Below are positions 1 to 9,558 of a DNA stretch of 64,000 nt, one piece after another. A program made the position numbers and the translations under genes. The stretch spans positions 4,650,001 to 4,714,000 of the forward strand of contig JAGMUV010000001.1 of NCBI GenBank assembly GCA_020744425.1. Direction: 5' to 3'. Source of the DNA: Dactylonectria macrodidyma. Taxonomy: Eukaryota; Ascomycota; Sordariomycetes; Hypocreales; Nectriaceae. The notes beneath the pieces are model-generated. The model did no database searches. It was not told where the DNA came from and saw nothing but the letters and a program-made list of their open reading frames with translations. Positions within the stretch are counted from its first letter, which is position 1, and every line of letters begins with the position of its first letter.

Positions 1-103
1 GTATAATGTTAAACTCAACTACTATGTACAGGCAGACACACCATGTACAGACATAGTCGTGCTATGTCTTCGGGTAAAGCAAAAGCGAGAGGGGAAGAGG
101 AAA

Positions 104-637
104 TCAGGGGTGCTTACAGGGATGGTCTTCCTGGCTCTGGCCCCAGTATTGAGCATGGAGACCAGCCAGCTGCTGGACGCCATTCTTGACCTTCTCGGCG
201 GGATACGAGGCGACTTCGGCGGGAAATGTGCATCCTTCGCTCGTCAGGTCGTTCATGATGGCGATGCCCTGCTTCTCGCTGACGCCGCTCCACCAGCCCT
301 TGGGGAAAATCATGTTGTTGACCGTGGGCGCCACCTTTGAGAAGAACTCGGCCTCGCGCTGTGCCAGGCTGACGGTCCACGGCTGCGCTTCAATCATCTT
401 GGGGTCGAAGACACCCTTGATGCAAATGCTCTTCGGCCTCTCCTCGCTGCTGCTGCTGTTGCTGCTTGTCCCGTCCTCTTCCTCGTATGTGATGGTGTAG
501 AAAAGCTTACTCGCTGTGCCCCAAATGTTTCGCGTGTTCTCGACCGCTTTGATCTTTTGCCCCAGCTTGGCCCCTAGCCACTCGGGCGTCAGGTCCGCGG
601 GGAGGGCTGGAAGCTGCTCGTCTGCCGTTCCAGACAT
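104..637 (-). CDS. Kinase-fold phosphotransferase, 5' part only (runs off the window)
   Basis: The reading frame starts at the ATG whose complement is at 635-637 (MSGTADEQLPALP) and runs leftward for about 175 codons to a likely splice donor (gtaagc) near 119-114, after residues EDHP. The remaining exons lie outside the window. The visible part has the N-lobe layout of the aminoglycoside/ecdysteroid phosphotransferase superfamily. It shows an LTPEWLGAKLG start, a strand ending in SICIKGVF where the ATP-binding Lys would sit, an REAEFFSKVAP helix, and the GIAIMNDL hinge strand. The catalytic loop is not in view. An in-frame extension upstream of this ATG is Arg/Lys/Glu-rich and looks like 5' leader rather than protein. 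Such proteins phosphorylate small hydroxylated molecules or act as fructosamine-kinase-like enzymes; the substrate cannot be told here. Confidence 0.6.
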   Translation of the reverse strand: MSGTADEQLPALPADLTPEWLGAKLGQKIKAVENTRNIWGTASKLFYTITYEEEDGTSSNSSSSEERPKSICIKGVFDPKMIEAQPWTVSLAQREAEFFSKVAPTVNNMIFPKGWWSGVSEKQGIAIMNDLTSEGCTFPAEVASYPAEKVKNGVQQLAGLHAQYWGQSQEDHPCKHP

Positions 638-795
638 GATTATTCCCTCTCTTCTCTCTTCTCTCGTTTCTTTTTCTTTTGTCTTCTTCGCTTGTTTGCG
701 TTGCTCTGGCTCTTCTCGGCGAGTATGCGAAGTGGATGAATTGAAAGAACGTGGCAACGGCCGGGATATGTATGAGATCAGCTGCCAACCCTTCC

Positions 796-803
796 TATTT
801 AAA
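796..803 (-). promoter_or_regulatory. Candidate TATA-like box for the phosphotransferase gene
   Basis: The sequence tttaaata on the minus strand lies about 160 bp upstream of the ATG at 637. It is the only TATA-like string close to that start. This rests on sequence pattern only. Confidence 0.25.
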
Positions 804-2027
804 CAAGTCCCCTCGTTTGTCAGATGACCAACTCCCTCAGCATCCGGGTTGCCCGTAGCTTATCAGCCCCCGCGGACTAGACTATCACCGCATGTTGGCC
901 GCGAAAGGATTCTGCACGCATGTACTGACTATATTAATGCAACGGTCGATCCAGAAACCCCACCAGCGAAAGCAGATTCAAGGGTCTCTTACACGGTGAC
1001 AAGTCCCCCAGCTTAGTATACCCATGCTCAACTGCAACGTAGTCAACCCTGCGCAAGACGGCGGTGTGGGCACCTACTAGGTGCGCTGGAGACGGATTAA
1101 CGGAGACAACAAGGCTATAAACTCGCCTTTGCAATGGCCCGCCAGGCTATCAAACCGCCTGCGGCGCATGTAAGCCCTAGATTGAAGACCAGTTTCGCCA
1201 ATGAGAAGCCTTGCCATTGCCCAGGGTCGGCGTTTCGAGTGGTATCGTGGGTGGAGCGGGCCGCGAGTATTCCCTCAACCCCTTTATGCCAATGCGAACA
1301 CCTCCACTTACCGATGGCATACACGGCTCATAGGCACTGCGTAATCCCGACGACTGCTATAAAAAATGGGAGTGTGGGGATTGCTGTCAGGACACTTTTG
1401 GGATCAACTGTGGTAAATACCCAATTCGTAGGTAGCATTTGGCCGTCAAGCAGTTTCAGAGCCAAGCAAGGTAACATCGTGATCCTGTATATTGCAAGCC
1501 ATCCAACGGCCCTATTCACCAACCCCGGTTCGGCTCGGGCGGCCCGCTCCCGTCCATAGACGAGAAAAGCTAACGTCGTACGACGGCATTCCTCATTGAG
1601 AAGGATCTACATCGAGTTTTTGCCTGCTTGGTGACTGGCTATCAGCCTCTGCCCAATGTGGAATAATGATTTCGTCTAGGGAGTACGTACTGAGTCGGTC
1701 GTCCCTAGGGTGCGGCCAACTGCCGAAACAACATTTTCATGCTTTGGTAGGAGGGAGTCGCTGATCATCCCTAGCTGCAAGGTTCCTGATTGCAGCTGGC
1801 AATAATGGCTTCGTCTTGAGAATTCCCACCCCTGGGCTTAGACATCAATGCCATCGAATAAACATTGGACTGTGCCATATGGTGTAAGACTCTTTAATGA
1901 TATTTCAAACAGAGAAAAAAGACCCGCACTCCCCCCGAGAAAGATATCGCTCTTCTCCAGTCTCCAGATCAGCGTTGACGTGGATCGCGGATAATCAACG
2001 CAAGTCGGCAAGTAAGGCGTTACAACC
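804..2027. other. Intergenic region between two divergent genes
   Basis: The region is flanked by a minus-strand gene on the left and a plus-strand gene on the right, so it should hold both promoters. Short open frames on both strands show no recognisable protein. No repeat or RNA gene was seen. Confidence 0.5.
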
Positions 2028-3381
2028 ATGGCCAAGGATTTGACGACAACAGTCTTTGAGCCCATCCGGCCCGAGGGCCTGGCTCTGGCCATGATGGTGG
2101 TCACCATAGTCTTCACCGTCCTGTCCAGCATTGTGGTAGGCCTGCGGTTCTACGTCCGCATATCGCTGCACGCCTTTGCTGTTGAAGATTGGTTGATGCT
2201 CGCCGGATGGGTGAGTCTCGCCCCGTACTGACTGAAGAATAGCTCCGAATTGCAAACGACACAATTGACTGACCCGACCCCCTTTTCTAGATCGTCAACC
2301 TCGGACACAATGCCGCTGTCATTGTGCTGGCATTCACCGGCATCGGGTCGCACGACGACGTTATCACGGTCGGCATGCAGTACAAGATCGGGCTGTGGAC
2401 CATCATCTGGCAGTTCCTGTACGTCCTGGACGGCGCCCTCATCAAATCGAGCATCACCTGGACGCTGCTCCGGCTCGCCAAGGACCTGAACAAGATGTAC
2501 AGGAACGTGCTGTGGGCGCTCTTCGCCCTGAGCTGGATCGTCTGGCAGATATCGTGGCCCGTAGCCATCTTCCAGTGCAAGCCCGTGGCCGCAGCATGGG
2601 GTGAGCCAGGAGACTGCACCTCGGGTCAGTCGGTCATCCTGAACGTGTCGTATTTCGTCTCAGCCGCCAACATCTTTACCGATATAAGCACTACGTTGCT
2701 GCCCATTCTTTTGCTTCGCCATCTGCAGATGCCCAAGAAGATGAAGCTTCTGACGATGGGCATCCTGTCGTTGGGTGTCTTCGCGTCGGTGGCTACCACA
2801 ATCCGTATAACCTATACGTGGGCTTATACCGCCCCGTCTGAGAGATACTGTACGTTTCGTTATTCCCTCCCTGCTCCCTGCTCCCTGCTCCCGAGAGAGA
2901 GATAGAGAAAGCTAATACCTGGCGGTTTGAAGACGAGATTGGAAAAATTGTCATGTTGACAGTACTCGAGTGCGACTTGGGCATCATCGCCGGCTCCATG
3001 CCTATGCTGCGTCGCCTCTTCCGGCATCTCATCCCCTCGTACGGCGCGAGCGGCGGCACACCTGCCCATTCCCATGACATCAACCTGGTTACGATTGGCG
3101 GCGGCAACGCACGACGCAACCACATCAAGCTGTCCAACAGCCGCGCCGGCGCCAGCAGGACCGACGGCGACGCGTACGGACACTTCCAGGACAAGGATAG
3201 CAACGGCGACGACGAGTCGACTCGCCACATCATCCACGTCACCCGTGAGGTCGAGCAAGACTCGGCCTCGGGGAGGGACCTACCCGCCGGACAGTTTCAG
3301 GTTGCCGTCTCGGGCACCAAGTCGCCGGGCCAAGATGTCGAGCTCGCTGCCTCAACCCGAACTTGGGGGCACCCGGTGTAA
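2028..3381 (+). CDS. Pth11-like rhodopsin-domain integral membrane protein
   Basis: There are three exons, 2028-2210, 2291-2849 and 2933-3381, joined at gtgagt...ctag and gtacgt...gaag, giving 396 residues. The start ATG sits in a good context (accATGg). Seven hydrophobic segments are visible. The first is LALAMMVVTIVFTVLSSIVV and the last contains the family signature ECDLGIIAGSMPMLRRLF. Other hallmarks of the fungal rhodopsin-domain family are the VEDWLML stretch after TM1, FQCKPVAAAW, and LPILLLRHLQMPKKMK. The tail after about residue 280 is hydrophilic and rich in Gly, Asn and Asp. In Magnaporthe the founding member Pth11 is a surface-sensing receptor needed for appressorium formation. 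Most members are uncharacterised, many lack the extracellular CFEM domain, and this one lacks it too. Role and ligand are unknown. Confidence 0.85.
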
Positions 3382-4517
3382 CAAACGACGTTCTGTAATT
3401 TAGTGAATAATTGGGCAGGGTTGACAGGAGGATCTACCTTCACATATGTAAAATGCACTTACCTTTCTCGTGGCAGCTTCATTTGCGATTTTCCATTCAG
3501 GTTGACGCCTGTGGATGCTCTCACCTCTACTCGGGGAGACTCGTTAGTGTCGCGTACTTGTATCATTGAGTAGATCGGGTATCTCTCTTGGCTTGAAGCC
3601 CCTTTCCTTCCGTTCGTGACCCATGACATAACATATCTCTTGATAAGTCCACGAGAGCTCTACTCTTCCAGTTCCTCGTCTCTGGGTACTTGGTAATGGT
3701 GAAATCCGGCCTGGCATTTTGGCGTTCCTGTTCGGAGGCAAAGTGGTCGTTAGAGAACTAAAGTAGAACTGTGAGAAAACGGTCGCCACAGTAAAGCAAA
3801 GAAAAATTCCGAGTCCTACCATCTTCTCTGGCGCTTTGAACCTCCAGTTGATCGCAAGAGACCTATCGGGAAAAAGAAGTTCGGACTGTGCTGCGATTGT
3901 TTGCAGTACCGACCCAAGAAGAAAATCCATTGGAGACCGTTCTCGGGACAGTATCGGCGGTTGATGGGAGTGACAGCAGAATTGTGGAAGCGGGCTGTGA
4001 ATCAATGGGCTGATACGAGCTCTGCGCAGTGTCCGGAATGCTGGTGCAAGGAGAGGTATATCTGAGTTCAGGTTGAGTCAGTTGCATTTTGTTCACAGGG
4101 AAGGTAGTCATGTGTTTTTGTCAGAAACCCAGAGTGTGTTCAAGAAATGATAGAGCCTCGCGGCTGAAGTTCCAAACCACCTTTTTAAATCAACTTGCGC
4201 GCAGTGCTGAACTTCCGACCATGGCTCATCTGCAAGTGGGACACTGGAAGCTCATGGGTCATATGCTTGAACCTAAACGCTTGCTAATCCGGGTCGAGGC
4301 TCGCCGCTCGCTCTGGTTCAACATCGTGGCCAAACGAGCGACAAGCACTCCTTAATCAAGAGGATGCTGGAGGGCATTGCTGTTTGATTGTTTTCTTCGC
4401 CGAAATCAACAATCTGTATCAGGGGTCAACTCAAGCCAGACGCTCCTGCTCGAGGTTCTCAGGTTGTGCCATGATCGCTACTAGGGTGAGTCCCCGCATC
4501 TTGGAAATATCCTTGTC
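3382..4517. other. Intergenic region with no recognisable gene
   Basis: A minus-strand frame at 3544-4005 contains one hydrophobic stretch (GLGIFLCFTVATVFSQFYF) but no family signature and no supporting exon. I regard it as unproven. The right end merges into the kinase-like relic. Confidence 0.4.
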
Positions 4518-5440
4518 TTGGCCAACGCTGACGCAAATGGCCAACCTACAGTGACCAAGGAGCTGTATACAGCCATTATTGACGCTCTATCTACAGCGGG
4601 CGTCCTCCTCGGCAACCTCGACGTCTCGCTGCCAGTCACTTCGAGATCCGAGCCCCGCGTTCAACCTTTCGACGACACCCTCTTCCTCCCCCAGACGAAG
4701 CTCGTTCTATACCATGGAAAGACTGTCGTGACAAAGGCCCCAACATCTGCCGTCAGAGTCCTCGACGATATCAGGGAGGCTGTGAACCTCTTGTCGCTCC
4801 CGTCTAACCTTCCGCATCTGAACATCATTCCGCCCCCAGTAGCTCTCGTGCAGCTCTCTGACGATGGCCAAAAAATACTCGGCTTCCTCGTTACGTTTTA
4901 CAAGAATGGGAACCAACTTCGATTTCTACGCAAGAAAACTTCACTGTGACGAAAAGTTCGGACACGATGTCCTCCAGGCTTGATTTCGACAACTCGTTTC
5001 TGCCACCAAACTTCTGATTGACGCTGGGACATGGCATGGCGACGTCAAACCCGATGGCACGGTCGTCGACTCTGCAGGGGCAATTGTATTGATCGATCTA
5101 GCCAACAAATACACCACTACTTCCATTGCGAGCCCGATGGTGATGCAAGGCAAGATTCCAAAAACCCTGTTCCCCGCGCCCTCCCTTGTCGTGGATCTAA
5201 GCTAATCAGCATGTCGATGTGCAGCAGCTCAAGAACGTGGCAGTCTTGAAGTTCCATCTGACTGACCTATCGGGGCTAATGAGAAGTCTGAAGTCTACTC
5301 AATTAGGCGGACAATGTTCTTTGTCTAAGAACGGATTTCGATGAAGCATATCTACAACAACCCGAACGACCCCCTGTCATCCAAGACTTTCTTTCCTGAT
5401 CCAACCCGAGCGTTTCGAAGGCTAAATCACCATTTCGATC
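4518..5440 (+). pseudogene. Relic of a fungal protein-kinase-like gene
   Basis: The first frame (about 4518-4910) encodes an N-lobe-like segment with LVLYHGKTVVTKAP and LPHLNIIPPPVALVQL. The frame then shifts by one near 4913. It continues as NFDFYARKLHCDEKFGHDV, meets a TGA where Trp is expected, and resumes as QLVSATKLLIDAGTWHGDVK. The HGDVKPDG stretch matches the kinase catalytic loop (HxDxKxxN) with the last Asn replaced by Gly, and IVLIDLA matches the metal-binding Asp strand. Further fragments (SMKHIYNNPNDP) continue to about 5440. At least one frameshift and several stops make it non-functional. The Trp-to-stop change fits RIP. It is followed directly by the MFS relic. Confidence 0.7.
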
Positions 5441-5479
5441 TCAATAAGGGAACCTCCTGGATGCTACGTCGCCTCGCAA

Positions 5480-7160
5480 ACCGCCGAAGAGACCACTCCC
5501 CTACTGACAGAACGCCAATGTATCTCGTATGTCGATGCTTCCAGCGTGGATGCCGCCGATGATGCTGTTAACCAAGTTTGGACTACTGAGCTCAAGTCAC
5601 CTCTGTATCCTTCTACCCTATTCTTCATCTTTTCTCTGTCATTTCTCGACGATTAGAGTGGTTCGTTAGTCGACACGCCCGAGGTGCTGCTGCTTGACAT
5701 GGTCATCCGTAGAGACTACTATCTCAAGCACGGCGCGTCCGTTATTGGCCCACCACCGCACTCCTATGTCGACGAAAGACTATACAAGTCAACGAGATAC
5801 AAGCCAATTTGGTCTTCATCAGGGCTGTGAAATCTTTGTTGATGACCGTACCGGGTGAGAGCCGACCAAACTGACGCCGAGACGTGAAATATCAGAGGTG
5901 GTGACTGACACACTGCTTTCTAGGCCTCCTCCCCCTATCCCATATGTTCACCTTGCCGACAGAATTGGCTGCAAGCCTGTGGCATTCCTGGGCATGTTAT
6001 GCCAGGTGATGGCGTACTTCTGAGTAGAACATGTCTGCTACTTCCACTAAACTTCCTCGACACGCCTCTTGTTGCTCTCGCTAATCTTCCTCGCCGTCGA
6101 TGGGGGTCCCCGAGTCCTATCCACTATCATGACAACAGTAATTGCCGAAGTAGCTCCTAAGAAGACGAGAACGGCAATCTTTTATCTCTTTGGCGCCAGT
6201 CTCCTAGTAACAGACACTGTGGCGGCTCCCCTTGGATCGTGGCTCCTATCCATGGACCTTTGGCTACGGTTCAAATTCAGTGATCCCATCATATACTTGC
6301 CGTTTCCTTAAATACTCGCAATGCCAAAGACCCTAGTGTTCAACCGAAATTCAGACACCAACTACGTTCAATCACCCGACCAGGAACCCTCGTACCAGTC
6401 CACTAAGGTACAGTCTTAGGCCAAAGGTCTCCGTACGTTCCCGTTCAGAGCAGCAAAATACAATATGTTAAGAAATTGTATTTTGGTATGTTTATGATCT
6501 GGTAAAATATATAGTATTCTTGAACTAAGCTCTCCATCAGATACTCAATTTTACGCCTCATTTATATCTAAAGCTTTAATCAAGGTGTTGAGCTTTAGAG
6601 TAGAACTGGTAGTGTACGGAGACTTTTGACCTAAGTCTGTACTAATCAACCCCAATGCAACTTTCATTCACATCGCCTGCTAGTCATAGGAACTAACAAT
6701 CTTCCTAATTAGTTCCAAACGCTTTAGTCTCTAACTCGGGGGTGGTTTGACGACTTAACAGGAGCCTTCAGAAGTTTGAACTCAGATGTCATTCCCTGGA
6801 AGCTGACGGTGTGCTTATTCATCATCTTGTTCGCGTTCTCTCGCATGATTGTCGGTTTGTTCATACTGTACCTTCTAATCTTCGAGGGTGGTCTATTGTT
6901 AGAGCGGGATACGTCCTTGGGGTGAAGTCTCTGGTCGCTCTGTGTATATTGTTTGCTATGGCAAGCATCACTCAGATCCTTGAACTGGAGTCTGAAGCTC
7001 GGCCGCGGCTCTTGGATTTGTGGGTGATACACCTCAGCTTATACTCACTTACTCTAGGAGCAGTCTTCGTCGCTAAAAGCAAAGAATCCCTGTTACTAAA
7101 GCTGGTAGGCCAAATCCTGAGCTGACTCTCACGACTCGCATCTGTTTCATTCTAACAAGT
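5480..7160 (+). pseudogene. Relic of a major facilitator superfamily transporter, split by a MITE
   Basis: Pieces of one transporter occur in order in different frames. They are an N-terminal tail (AEETTPLLTER, about 5486), a loop (SVIGPPPHSYVDERL with a shifted VNEIQANLVFIRAVKSLL, about 5740-5850), and a canonical intron near 5856-5924. Next comes motif A (PYVHLADRIGCKPVAFLGML, about 5940), then a long membrane segment at 6069-6300 (VIAEVAPKKTRTAIFYLFGA). The central loop (MPKTLVFNRNSDTN, about 6320-6405) is interrupted by a 233-bp inverted-repeat insertion. The C-terminal half resumes at about 6780 (PWKLTVCLFIILFAFSRM) and 6890-7125 (RAGYVLGVKSLVALCILFAM, LWVIHLSLYSLTLGAVFVA). Several frameshifts and stops separate the pieces. 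The live gene would have been a 12-TM exporter or importer of unknown substrate. Confidence 0.75.
6409..6641. mobile_element. MITE-like element with terminal inverted repeats and TA target duplication
   Basis: The left end (from 6411, cagtcttaggccaaaggtct) and the right end (6614-6639, reverse complement cagacttaggtcaaaagtct) form an imperfect inverted repeat of about 26 bp that continues as ccgtac. TA dinucleotides flank both ends (6409-6410 and 6640-6641), as expected for a Tc1/mariner/pogo-type target duplication. The interior of about 180 bp is strongly AT-rich and has no coding capacity, so the element would need a transposase from elsewhere. It sits in the central-loop region of the MFS relic. 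No second copy was noticed in the window. Confidence 0.75.
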
Positions 7161-7500
7161 TTGCTTCCCATCAAGGACCTCTTTGGGCTCCACCAGAAAC
7201 GGCATCGTTCACACTCACTGCTACTGTTTCGCGCGCTAGAAGGCGGCCATCGACGAGACCCATCGTTTCAGGCTGATTTAATAGAGCCAACAAGATTCCA
7301 ACGCCCAATCTATCAAGAAATATTTTTAGCAGAGCGCTTACAAGATTTGGCCCTTCAAGGGCCCAAGTGCAGAATTAAAAAAAGGTATTTAATGAACGAC
7401 TGTTGCCGCTCAACAACTGTTTGGTAAACCGCCTAGTTTTACTCTGCCTCATTCCTTTCCCCAGACGACATCCACTCTCCCATCCTGAAACAGAGAAGCA
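7161..7500 (+). other. Degenerate stretch between two relics
   Basis: A short open frame (7161-7427) follows the last recognisable MFS segment but resembles nothing I know. It may be decayed transporter C-terminus or unrelated filler. No repeat was seen. Confidence 0.3.
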
Positions 7501-7519
7501 CGCGATGGTTTCTAAAGAA

Positions 7520-8038
7520 AAATCGACTGTACATTGCTCTGTACCCTAGCGGAGTCGTCGGCAACGAAGAGCGGAGGTAGTAAGTCCCTTGTTCTCTCCA
7601 CTTGACTTGGACTCATAGCAATCCACAGATACTATTGGGGCTTCCTTGTTGGGCTAAAGATCGAAAACAAGCCTCAAGTTTCTGGCATGCGTTACTACGT
7701 TAAGAATAATCCTATCCAGGGCTGGGTATATGAGTAACTCGACTTGCCCAACGTAAGAAAGCACTAACAGTCTCCTTGCCCACATCTTGATTGCCAAGAT
7801 CGAGGACGATAGGCACTAGTTGAAATCTTTCGAGAGACACCAATCGTTCAGGGTGATCCTAACTGGCGTTATCGTACGTAGGTTTCTGACGCTCTGGCCA
7901 GGATAGAAAATGACGGTACGGCGGTTGGGACTGTGCAGCTAGACAGGGGTATAATTGAACCACTCGCTCGCAATCATATTATTAAGAAAACTGCAGCTAG
8001 AAGATATGCAAGTTCCATGGCCATATTGCTACCAAAAC
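7520..8038 (+). pseudogene. Relic of a small conserved fungal protein of unknown function
   Basis: Fragments in order read NRLYIALYPSGVVGNEERR, YYWGFLVGLKIENKPQVSGM, YYVKNNPIQGWVYE, LLAHILIAKIEDD, LVEIFRETPIVQGDPNWRYR and VSDALARIENDGTAVGTVQL. They are separated by probable introns (gtagta...cacag near 7578-7629) and by in-frame stops, including TAG after PNWRYRT where Trp is likely. I recall this pattern from a widespread fungal family of small cytosolic-looking proteins with no assigned function, possibly the one called DUF6914, though I am not sure of the number. The copy is non-functional. Confidence 0.55.
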
Positions 8039-8255
8039 CAACCTAGGATACAATCGAGGGAAGGGAGACAGTACTGTAGACTGCAGAACGTAGATAGGTC
8101 AAGCTCGGAACCTACCTCAAAATCCAGTCAGGTCTTAGAAGTACCCGCGAGATTGTGTTGTAGAACTCGATAGGCGTGCTGCTTAGAATCCCCCCCACTA
8201 CTTATTCCGCGTAGCTTCCATTTTTAACTCCTCTGGGTATGGATTAAGAAACTCA
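8039..8255. other. Short degenerate spacer between relics
   Basis: There is no open frame of note and no recognisable family. It contains a run of seven C at about 8191. Confidence 0.3.
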
Positions 8256-8960
8256 GTAGTTATTTCCTGCTACTCTTACTAAGTAAGGTTCCCAAACTAT
8301 GCAGAGGTGTATTCCCAATAATCAGGGTACTACCCGGCAAACTCCTAGTCGATGATTCTGATGACCTGTTCGCTTCGGATCAGAATATTGAATAGATTCA
8401 AGTCTATATATAAATACAGGAGGTCGCTACGGCCCGTCCTGCTTGGGTGCTATGTCTTCGATGTTCTGCTAGCCCTCGGTGTGGTTTTTGGTCGGGTGCT
8501 CCTCCCGGCTAGAGTTCATAGCGTAGCCAGAGGTGGAAGCGCTAAATCGTCTAAAAGGGTCTGAACCTAGGTCGTAAGCGAGGGATGCGAGAGTTACGCA
8601 AGGAACCTCTAGAGCAACTCTTAACTCCTGTTCCCGGAGGAGGCTGAAGGCTTCTTAGTTCCTTTGAACATAGTGCGAAGTTGAGCAAGGATGCTATGGC
8701 GGGCCTTAGGAGGCAGAGTCCCCCAGGCCTTCGCGATAGAGTCTCCATAGATACGCTCTATAATAATATAGGCTCTGTTATTATGCATGAAAGAACAGTG
8801 TACACGCGGTATAGGAAGAGAGGTATTGGTAGCAATAAAACTCACTGTAGTGGCTTCAGTGAGATAAACGAATGGACCCGTTTTAACAATGAGACCAGTG
8901 GAGATGGGAATGCAGGGACCATCCCACTAATAGAACCGCGTGACGGTCTTGAGTGCTAGG
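8256..8960 (-). pseudogene. Relic of an APH-fold phosphotransferase
   Basis: Read on the minus strand, the pieces occur in the order expected of the family. From about 8910 there is STGLIVKTGPFVYLTEATT (ATP-binding Lys in LIVKTG). Then come FIATNTSLPIPRVHCSFM and YIIIERIYGDSIAKAWGTLP (hinge), and FHLWLRYEL near 8540. Near 8400 there is DLNLFNILIRSEQVIRIID followed by EFAG and YPDYWEYTSA. The Trp expected in the IIDWE and AGWYP motifs is TAG both times. At least one frameshift separates the hinge from the following PPPGTGVKS segment. These features show a dead gene with RIP-like damage. Live relatives are abundant in Pezizomycotina genomes and mostly have unknown substrates. Confidence 0.75.
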
Positions 8961-9558
8961 AGGACTAAGACCCGGTTTAGAAACGTGTTGTTAATGGCCA
9001 AGCCCTCAGTGCCCTCATGCTGGACAGTCCTGTTGTCAATAGGGGGATGTATCCCGACATGCTGATATCGCAGGCCCGAGAGTGGTTGCGGCCTGTTTGC
9101 TCAGTAGGTAGGTAATTAAGATGAGGAAGCGAGCTCAGTAAATCATGTGATTCAACTCGTGATCCTTGAGGTACTTAGTGGAGGCGACGCATATCAACAA
9201 GGTAAGGTAGTACCTTCCTTTTCTAGTTTTACCATACTATATTCAAATACTTATACTAATTCTTGTCTTTATGACGAACAAAATTCTCTTGAGTAGAAAT
9301 CGTATTTTATTTCAACTTTTATATGTTCAAGTTCTCAGTAGCATCTACCTTCAAGAGAACTAGAAGTAGACAGAGATAAAAAATACAATACTCCGAATGG
9401 CATGGTTGGTTTTTCTTAGCGCATCGCCACTGCGTCACAGGCACTAAATTAGGGGCCACGCGTTTTAGCAACTCCCCCAGAATTAGCCATCCCCTGTTTC
9501 ATCCGAATTCATCATTTTGCATGACAATTTTCCATGCTTGTCGCGATGCCTATCGGCC
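8961..9558. other. Intergenic region, AT-rich at 9221-9400
   Basis: No gene was seen. The AT-rich part holds short imperfect inverted repeats (ttctcttga and tcaagagaa at about 9286 and 9352). The right end should contain the promoter of the membrane protein that starts at 9559. Confidence 0.4.

Noticed and set aside
3544..4005. Minus-strand open frame with one hydrophobic stretch
   Set aside because: A single hydrophobic segment without any family motif is not enough to call a gene.
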